DNA of 10,993 bases from NCBI GenBank assembly GCA_004560915.1, contig SFTR01000028.1, forward strand, positions 1 to 10,993, written 5' to 3'. The first letter of the stretch is position 1. Each line of letters opens with the position of its first letter. The notes under the pieces were generated by a model. The model did no database searches. It was not told the origin of the DNA and worked only from the letters and a program-made list of their open reading frames with translations. The position numbers and the translations under genes are program-made. Shown piece after piece: positions 6,369-10,993 of the stretch. This DNA is from a bacterium (GTDB lineage: Bacteria > Bacillota_I > Bacilli_A > RF39 > UBA660).

Positions 6369-6556
6369 CCATATTTATCTTTGAATTTTTGTACGTTTCC
6401 AGTCTTAACAGTTTTAAATTTACCTGTATAGAATGAATGACATTTATTACAAGATTCTAATTGAATTTCATCTTTAGTTGATTTAACTTCAAATTCATTT
6501 CCACAAGCACATTTAACTTTGCATACTTTTTGTACTGGATGTATTCCCTTTTTCAT
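6356..6556 (-). CDS. rpmE: 50S ribosomal protein bL31, zinc-binding form
   Basis: The 66-residue product is a full-length match to bacterial L31: MKKGIHP start, CxC at 16/18 and CxxC at 36/39, and the SFYTGKFK segment. The four cysteines mark the zinc-binding (C+) form that many bacteria swap for a cysteine-free paralogue when zinc is scarce; that is family knowledge, and no paralogue is visible here. It sits at the edge of the large subunit and helps bridge to the small one. A strong AGGAGG (6569-6564) lies 7 bases before the ATG. It has its own sigma-A promoter and a short leader with alternative hairpins, and a terminator follows at once. In Bacillus, rpmE lies in the same neighbourhood as murZ and prfA, which fits this locus. 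Confidence 0.97.
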   Translation of the reverse strand: MKKGIHPVQKVCKVKCACGNEFEVKSTKDEIQLESCNKCHSFYTGKFKTVKTGNVQKFKDKYGITD

Positions 6557-6573
6557 ATTTTATCCTCCTCGCC

Positions 6574-6602
6574 ATAACTAATTAACAGTTATAGAAATAA
6601 CT
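6574..6602 (-). promoter_or_regulatory. rpmE leader with mutually exclusive hairpins
   Basis: Three 6-base elements occur in order: AGTTAT (6602-6597), ATAACT (6592-6587) and AGTTAT (6579-6574). The middle one can pair with either neighbour (loops of 4 and 7 bases). The last lies 4 bases before the AGGAGG ribosome site. The predicted transcript starts near 6605 and includes all three. Confidence 0.45.
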
Positions 6603-6611
6603 TCAGTGAGT

Positions 6612-6640
6612 ATTATACATGGTTTTTTATCTAAAATCAA
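6612..6640 (-). promoter_or_regulatory. Sigma-A promoter of rpmE
   Basis: TTGATT (6640-6635), a 17-base spacer and a perfect TATAAT (6617-6612) predict a start near 6605. A 13-base palindrome, TGTTAAATTAACA (6649-6661), lies just upstream of the -35. Confidence 0.75.
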
Positions 6641-6666
6641 GTACAAAATGTTAAATTAACACACCA

Positions 6667-7278
6667 CTAACTAATATATTCAACAATTTTATTATATATT
6701 TGATAATTTACTTTATCATTTAATCTCTTACTTTTAGAATTTTGATATTTATAGTATATTTGGTTTAAATTAATATCTCCGTTATTTATATTATAATTTT
6801 GGTTATAACAATAGTTAGAAATAACAACAACTTTAGCTGGACTTATTTTCTTAATAAGATTCTTTAATTCATTTATATCATTAGATACATCTTCATCATA
6901 TTTTAAAATTACGCTTTCACTCTTATTACATTTTTTAAAATATTTCTCATTATTAGCATTCACTATTATTATATCAGCACTAGCTATTAATGGATTTAAA
7001 TATACTTTTTTATCTTTTGAATACACATAATAATTATCTTTAATATTTTTTATAATATCTTTATAAGTAATATTTTCAGATGTGAATAACTTGTTTAAAT
7101 CATTAAGATTATAATATTTATCAAGTAAATATTTATCATAAGTTTTATAATTACTATTAATTAAATAATTATCTCCAAGTACTAAAATATCAATTCTATT
7201 ATTTATAGTATAGTTATAAATTATATATGAGAAAATACAAGACAAGAAAAAAATAACTAGTAATTTATTTTTTTTCAT
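6667..7278 (-). CDS. Membrane-anchored SGNH/GDSL-hydrolase-like protein, catalytic Ser apparently lost
   Basis: The product has 203 residues with one N-terminal membrane segment (about 6-22). After it comes IDILVLGDNYL, in the place of the SGNH block I (vxLGDSxxxG). Later SADIIIVNANNEKY sits where block III (ADxIxxxxGxND/NEL) is expected, and AKVVVISNYC resembles the next strand. The overall pattern matches small SGNH proteins of low-GC Bacillota. The nucleophile position (residue 37) is Asn, and there is no clear catalytic Asp-x-x-His near the C-terminus, so I infer a non-catalytic or diverged member. AGGTGA precedes the ATG. The gene starts 21 bases after murA with no terminator between, so the two are probably co-transcribed, which suggests an envelope role. 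The stop is TAG. The family assignment is moderate. Confidence 0.75.
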   Translation of the reverse strand: MKKNKLLVIFFLSCIFSYIIYNYTINNRIDILVLGDNYLINSNYKTYDKYLLDKYYNLNDLNKLFTSENITYKDIIKNIKDNYYVYSKDKKVYLNPLIASADIIIVNANNEKYFKKCNKSESVILKYDEDVSNDINELKNLIKKISPAKVVVISNYCYNQNYNINNGDINLNQIYYKYQNSKSKRLNDKVNYQIYNKIVEYIS

Positions 7279-7299
7279 AGATTTATCACCTAATAAATA

Positions 7300-8553
7300 T
7301 TACTCAGTTACTTTTATTTTAGCACCTACATTTGCTAGTTTCTTTTCAACATCCCCATATCCTCTTAGAATATATTCACTACTTTCTATTTCAGTAACAC
7401 CTTCTGCTATAAGACCAGCTATCAATAATGATGCTCCACCTCTTAAATCAGTAGCTATTACTTTAGTACCTTTAAGTTTACGAGGACCTTTAATTTCTAT
7501 TTTATTTAAACTTAATATATTAGTAATTGCTCCCATTCTATTAAGATCATATGTGTTTTTAAATCTATTTTCATATAGTGTTTCTTCTACTATAGATTTA
7601 CCTTCTGCTTGAGTTAATAACGTTGTTATTGGCTGTTGTAAATCAGTTGGAAATCCCGGGAACACTAAAGTTTTAATATAAGTTGGTTTTAAATGTTCAC
7701 ACTTAGATATTGTAAGAACATCAGCATTTATTGAATACTCAACTCCGATCTCTTTAAGTTTCATAAGAAGAGCTTCTATATGTTCTTTAATAATACCTTT
7801 AATTCTAAGATTATCTCCAAGTAGTGCACCTATAATTATATAAGTACCACTTTCTATTCTATCTGGAAATACCTCAATAACTCCATTATCTAAGTTTTTA
7901 GTGCCTTCTATTTCAATACGTTTAGTACCAGCACCTCTTATCTTAACACCCATATTTATTAAGAAAGATGCTACATTTACTATCTCAGGCTCCATCGCAG
8001 CATTATCTATAATAGTAGTGCCTTCTGCTCCAACTGCTGCAAGCATAACATTAATAGTTGCTCCAACACTTGGGAAGTCGAAATATATTCTTTTACCTAC
8101 TAACTTATCAGCAGTGATAATATATCTATTCTTAATTATTTCTACTTTAGCACCTAATTGTTCAAATCCTTTGATATGAATGTCTATTGGTCTTGCACCT
8201 ATATTACATCCACCTGGAAAAGACATTTCAACTCTTCCAAACTTAGCAAGCAACACACCCATAAAATAATATGATGCTCTCATTTGAACACTTAATTCTT
8301 CAGGTATAGGTTTATTAACAAGATTAGTTGAATCTATATATAATGCATCATCTTTATGTTCAACTTTACAATTAAGTAACTCTAAAATATTAATTAAATA
8401 TTCTATATCACTTATAGTTGGTACATTATATATAACACTCTTAGTTTTAGCAAGTATTGCAGTAGGAATCAACGCAACTGCACTATTCTTGGCCCCACTA
8501 ATTTTAATTTCACCAGATAACCTATGGTTACCTTCTATAGTTATCTTTGACAT
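7300..8553 (-). CDS. murA: UDP-N-acetylglucosamine 1-carboxyvinyltransferase (MurZ-like paralogue)
   Basis: This enzyme transfers enolpyruvate from PEP to UDP-GlcNAc, the first committed step of peptidoglycan synthesis, in the cytoplasm. The start at ATG 8553 gives 417 residues and places the substrate-binding Lys22-Asn23 (SGAKN) exactly at the E. coli numbers, which favours it over the TTG at 8562. Visible motifs are Cys116 in FPGGCNIGARP (the PEP- and fosfomycin-binding cysteine, not the Asp variant that gives resistance), Asp304 in GFPTDLQQP, and DLRGGASLLIAG near the C-terminus. The TDLQQP form and the location beside rpmE, prfA and spoIIR suggest the second paralogue of Bacillota (MurAB/MurZ). 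That is an inference; a second murA would be expected elsewhere. It has its own sigma-A promoter and appears to lead an operon with the SGNH-like gene. Confidence 0.97.
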   Translation of the reverse strand: MSKITIEGNHRLSGEIKISGAKNSAVALIPTAILAKTKSVIYNVPTISDIEYLINILELLNCKVEHKDDALYIDSTNLVNKPIPEELSVQMRASYYFMGVLLAKFGRVEMSFPGGCNIGARPIDIHIKGFEQLGAKVEIIKNRYIITADKLVGKRIYFDFPSVGATINVMLAAVGAEGTTIIDNAAMEPEIVNVASFLINMGVKIRGAGTKRIEIEGTKNLDNGVIEVFPDRIESGTYIIIGALLGDNLRIKGIIKEHIEALLMKLKEIGVEYSINADVLTISKCEHLKPTYIKTLVFPGFPTDLQQPITTLLTQAEGKSIVEETLYENRFKNTYDLNRMGAITNILSLNKIEIKGPRKLKGTKVIATDLRGGASLLIAGLIAEGVTEIESSEYILRGYGDVEKKLANVGAKIKVTE

Positions 8554-8577
8554 AAACACCAATGCCTTTCTACTTAT

Positions 8578-8606
8578 AATATACTATTAAAAACAGATTT
8601 TATCAA
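8578..8606 (-). promoter_or_regulatory. Sigma-A promoter of murA
   Basis: TTGATA (8606-8601), a 17-base spacer and TATATT (8583-8578) predict a start near 8571, leaving a leader of about 18 bases that carries AAAGG and GGTG. Confidence 0.65.
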
Positions 8607-8638
8607 TGAATTAGACAGTTTTTAGGCAGTGTTTACAT

Positions 8639-9142
8639 TTAGAACCATTTAGATAAAACTTCATAAATTTTAGATTTATATTCTATTTTTTCATCTTTTT
8701 CATAATCAACCATACAAAGTGGAGGATATAAAATACACCAATAATTGTTACCTTTAGCTTCACCAATTTCAACGACTAAACTCTCGTATTCTCCCGCCTC
8801 AAACTCAATATTATTATATTCTTTTCTAGGAAAATAGTTCATACCATACTTAACTTTATATTTTAAATTATAATTGTTTTCCTTAAATGCTTTATCTATA
8901 CTTAAGTTTACTTTATCTAAATTATTAACTACATTATTACGTGTTTCATTAATATCATTAGAATCTTTAAATAACAATGTTGATAACTCGTTAACAACTT
9001 TTTCCTTTATTAATATATCTTTAGATGAATTACTATTAGGTATCACTCTAAATCTAACCATATCACCACTTAAATTATATCTTGGCTTAGATACAACTAT
9101 TAAAACTATTACAAAAAGTACTAAATATATTATTTTCTTCAT
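8639..9142 (-). CDS. spoIIR: Stage II sporulation protein R (SpoIIR)
   Basis: SpoIIR is the signal secreted by the forespore that triggers SpoIIGA to cleave pro-sigma-E in the mother cell. The 167-residue product has a hydrophobic signal/anchor (about 4-18), the family's RFRVIPNSNS block (30-39; RFRVIANSDS in relatives), FPRKEY and AGEYESLVVEIGEAKGNN in the middle, and the diagnostic WCILYPPLC (135-143). It is shorter than the Bacillus protein (about 220 residues) and lacks most of the C-terminal extension. The gene keeps its usual place after prfA and prmC. A hairpin and a possible forespore-type promoter lie directly upstream, and the best ribosome site, AAAGG (9158-9154), is 11 bases from the ATG. 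Its presence implies a sporulating organism or a recent descendant of one. Confidence 0.93.
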   Translation of the reverse strand: MKKIIYLVLFVIVLIVVSKPRYNLSGDMVRFRVIPNSNSSKDILIKEKVVNELSTLLFKDSNDINETRNNVVNNLDKVNLSIDKAFKENNYNLKYKVKYGMNYFPRKEYNNIEFEAGEYESLVVEIGEAKGNNYWCILYPPLCMVDYEKDEKIEYKSKIYEVLSKWF

Positions 9143-9144
9143 TT

Positions 9145-9180
9145 AAAAACCAACCTTTCAATTTAATGTTGGCCGGTTTT
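9145..9180 (-). terminator. Hairpin between prmC and spoIIR, terminator-like
   Basis: CCAAC (9172-9168) pairs with GTTGG (9154-9150), and AAAA (9180-9177) can close with the following U residues (9149-9146) across a 4-base CCGG bulge. Five U end at 9145, only 2 bases before the spoIIR ATG. It could end the prfA-prmC transcript or mask the spoIIR ribosome site. Confidence 0.45.
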
Positions 9181-9194
9181 ATATATTTTTATTC
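9165..9194 (-). promoter_or_regulatory. Possible sigma-F-type promoter of spoIIR
   Basis: GAATA (9194-9190), a 15-base spacer and GGCCAACATT (9174-9165) resemble the sigma-F/sigma-G pattern (G-x-x-T-A, 14-16 bases, GGnnAnAnT) with one mismatch in each box. spoIIR is sigma-F dependent in Bacillus. The -35 uses the last codon and stop of prmC. Confidence 0.35.
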
Positions 9195-9929
9195 ACAAAT
9201 TATAAAGACATATCTATCTCTATTAGTTAAATCTTTTTCTATTATTATTTTAGAATCTTTAAAGTATTCAGTTGCTATATCTTTTATAAGATTTCCTTGC
9301 CACCATCCTATTTCAAAAGCAATTATAAACTTTTTATTTAGAAATGGTTTTATATTAGATATTATTTTTTTATAAAAGTAAAGTCCATCTTCACTAGCAA
9401 ACAATGCTATATTTGGTTCATACTTTTTAACTGAATCCATTATCTTTTCATCAGTATCTATATATGGTGGATTGCTTATAACTATATCATATTTACCAGT
9501 TACTTCATCTAACATATCGCTTTTAATAAACTTAATATCTAAGTTATTCTCTTTAGCATTCATTTTAGCTACTTCTAAAGCACTATCTAATATATCAACA
9601 GCAGTCACATTAGAATCTAGTTCTTTACCTAAAGCAATACTTATAGCTCCACTACCAGTACCTAAATCAAGAATATTCATTTTATTATTAAATAATTTTT
9701 TTGAATATTTTATAGTTTTCTCTACTAAATATTCTGTCTCATATCTAGGTATTAACACATTCTCATTAACATTTATCTTATAACCATAAAAGTTAACGTA
9801 TCCTATTAAATATTGTATTGGATAACCTTCTAGTAATCTTTGATAATCTTTATCTATATCTTTACTTACTTTAATTAATTCTTCACATTCGGGACGACTA
9901 AATCCTAAAGACATTAATTTATTAATCAT
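9189..9929 (-). CDS. prmC: Release factor glutamine methyltransferase (PrmC/HemK)
   Basis: PrmC methylates, with S-adenosylmethionine, the Gln of the GGQ motif in release factors RF1 and RF2. Starting at ATG 9929 the product has 246 residues; a TTG at 9941 is possible. It shows IQYLIGYVNFYG, then IPRYETEYLVE (substrate-side block), the SAM loop DLGTGSGAISIAL, the acidic AVDI that ends strand 2, and the catalytic SNPPYI that holds the target amide. The N-terminal helical domain is shorter than the usual 280-residue enzyme, but all motifs are intact. The start overlaps the end of prfA by 8 bases, the classic coupling of the enzyme with its substrate. Confidence 0.96.
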   Translation of the reverse strand: MINKLMSLGFSRPECEELIKVSKDIDKDYQRLLEGYPIQYLIGYVNFYGYKINVNENVLIPRYETEYLVEKTIKYSKKLFNNKMNILDLGTGSGAISIALGKELDSNVTAVDILDSALEVAKMNAKENNLDIKFIKSDMLDEVTGKYDIVISNPPYIDTDEKIMDSVKKYEPNIALFASEDGLYFYKKIISNIKPFLNKKFIIAFEIGWWQGNLIKDIATEYFKDSKIIIEKDLTNRDRYVFIICE

Positions 9930-10983
9930 TATGTTCTTCAAGTCTCATTCTTTCATCTTCAGCTATTAATGCATTAATTAAGTCTTCTAAGTCACCTTCC
10001 ATAATCTTATCTAAATGCATTACTGTATAGTTAATTCTATGATCAGTAAGTCTATTTTGTGGATAATTATATGTTCTTATCTTTTCAGCTCTGTCTCCTG
10101 TACCTATTTTACTTCTTCTTTCATTACCAAGTTTTTCATCTTGTTCTCTTTGTTTTAAATCATAAAGTCTTGTCTTTAATATTTGAAGTGCTCTTTCTTT
10201 ATTCTTTATTTGACTTCTTTCTACTTGGCAATAAACTATTATACCAGTTGGTATATGTGTAACTCTAACAGCAGAATCAGTTGTATTAACACATTGTCCT
10301 CCAGCTCCACTACTACGAGTTATATCTATTCTAATATCACTATCTTTAATTTCTACATCTATTTCTTCTGCTTCAGGCATAACTAATACTGTTGCAGTAC
10401 TTGTATGTACTCTACCAGCAGATTCTGTTTCAGGTACTCTTTGAACTCTATGAGCACCACTTTCATACTTAAGTTTTGAATAAACACTTTCTCCACTAAG
10501 CATAAATTCTATTTGTGAGTATCCCCCACTTTCACCAGGTACCTCATGAGTTACTTCAAGTTTCCATCCTTGCTTTTCAGCATATTTAGTATACATTCTA
10601 AATAGGTCTCCAGCAAAGATATTAGCTTCATCTCCTCCAGCCGCACCACGAATCTCAATAATAACGTTCTTTTCATCATTAGGATCCTTTGGTAAAAGCA
10701 TTACTTTTAATTTACTTTCTAAAGTTTCTTTTTCTTTATGTAAATTGTCTATTTCTTCTAAAGCAAATTCCTTCATTTCAGGATCTTTACTCATCTCTTT
10801 AGCTGCCTCTATATCATCTAAAACAGTATTATACTTTTTATAAGCTTCTACTACTGGTTCTATAGAATTCTTCTCTTTTGATATAGTTTGCATCTTTTTA
10901 TAATCATTATATACTTCTGGTTTTAATAATTCATCACATAAATTATTATATCTTTCTTGTATTATTTCTAATCTTTCTTTCAT
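9922..10983 (-). CDS. prfA: Peptide chain release factor 1
   Basis: RF1 reads UAA and UAG stop codons and triggers peptide release at the ribosome. The 353-residue product is full length. It has the helical N-terminal domain, the codon-recognition PxT tripeptide (PET, 184-186, in HRVQRVPETES), and the catalytic GGQ (228-230) in SSGAGGQCVNTTDSAVR. The PxT form marks it as RF1 rather than RF2 (SPF). GGGAGG (10993-10988) lies 4 bases before the ATG at the window edge, so the start is secure but its promoter is not visible. It is followed by its modifying enzyme, PrmC. Two genes in the window (4505, 6667) end in TAG, consistent with RF1 use. Confidence 0.98.
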   Translation of the reverse strand: MKERLEIIQERYNNLCDELLKPEVYNDYKKMQTISKEKNSIEPVVEAYKKYNTVLDDIEAAKEMSKDPEMKEFALEEIDNLHKEKETLESKLKVMLLPKDPNDEKNVIIEIRGAAGGDEANIFAGDLFRMYTKYAEKQGWKLEVTHEVPGESGGYSQIEFMLSGESVYSKLKYESGAHRVQRVPETESAGRVHTSTATVLVMPEAEEIDVEIKDSDIRIDITRSSGAGGQCVNTTDSAVRVTHIPTGIIVYCQVERSQIKNKERALQILKTRLYDLKQREQDEKLGNERRSKIGTGDRAEKIRTYNYPQNRLTDHRINYTVMHLDKIMEGDLEDLINALIAEDERMRLEEHND

Positions 10984-10993
10984 ATTTCCTCCC

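Noticed and set aside
6649..6661. 13-base palindrome TGTTAAATTAACA as terminator of the SGNH-like gene or as an operator of rpmE
   Set aside because: With a 3-base loop the stem is only 5 A/T-rich pairs and the U-run is short. As a Rex-like operator the half-site spacing is wrong. It is kept only as a note.
7901..8179. Plus-strand open frame of 92 codons, and similar ones at 8874-9146, 9166-9375, 9472-9783, 10059-10262 and 10183-10386
   Set aside because: All are antisense shadows of murA, spoIIR, prmC and prfA, with low-complexity translations and no family motifs.
1..10993. Reassigned UGA (Mycoplasma-like code)
   Set aside because: All genes are full length under the standard code and end in TAA or TAG. 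At least one Trp examined is TGG (8645-8647), so nothing here requires reassignment.

Overview
This is a strongly AT-rich bacterial segment in which every convincing gene lies on the minus strand. It reads as a chromosome fragment of a low-GC, anaerobic member of the Bacillota. The support is: a near-universal translation and cell-wall block (prfA, prmC, spoIIR, murA, rpmE), a SpoIIR homologue (specific to endospore-forming lineages or their descendants), an [FeFe]-hydrogenase (oxygen-sensitive metabolism), purine-rich Shine-Dalgarno sites, and short rho-independent terminators. An uncultured gut lineage near the Bacilli/Erysipelotrichia is plausible, but the window cannot settle this. The standard code is sufficient: the complete genes end in TAA or TAG.

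In transcription order (right to left). Positions 10983-9189: prfA (RF1) overlaps prmC, the methyltransferase that modifies the RF1 GGQ glutamine. Positions 9142-8639: spoIIR, with a possible forespore-type promoter at its edge. Positions 8553-6667: murA with its own sigma-A promoter, then a membrane-anchored SGNH-like protein whose catalytic serine appears to be Asn. Positions 6640-6063: rpmE (bL31), with a leader that can form alternative hairpins, then an internal terminator and a small acidic protein of unknown function. The prfA/prmC/spoIIR/murZ/rpmE neighbourhood is known from Bacillus, here in a different order and without rho and tdk.

Positions 6027-1576 are more accessory. First comes an unrecognised membrane-anchored protein with a thioredoxin-like C-terminal domain. 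An apparent operon follows: OmpR-type response regulator, membrane histidine kinase, and a rubredoxin-ferredoxin [FeFe]-hydrogenase. The regulator and kinase genes overlap, and only 30 bases separate kinase and hydrogenase, so the sensor may control the hydrogenase it is transcribed with.

Positions 1575-980 hold no protein gene. They do hold a good sigma-A promoter, a series of hairpins and a terminator, consistent with an undescribed non-coding RNA or a long regulated leader. To the left lie a small membrane-anchored protein with a tentative chagasin-like domain and the N-terminal part of a Fic-family protein, cut by the window edge.
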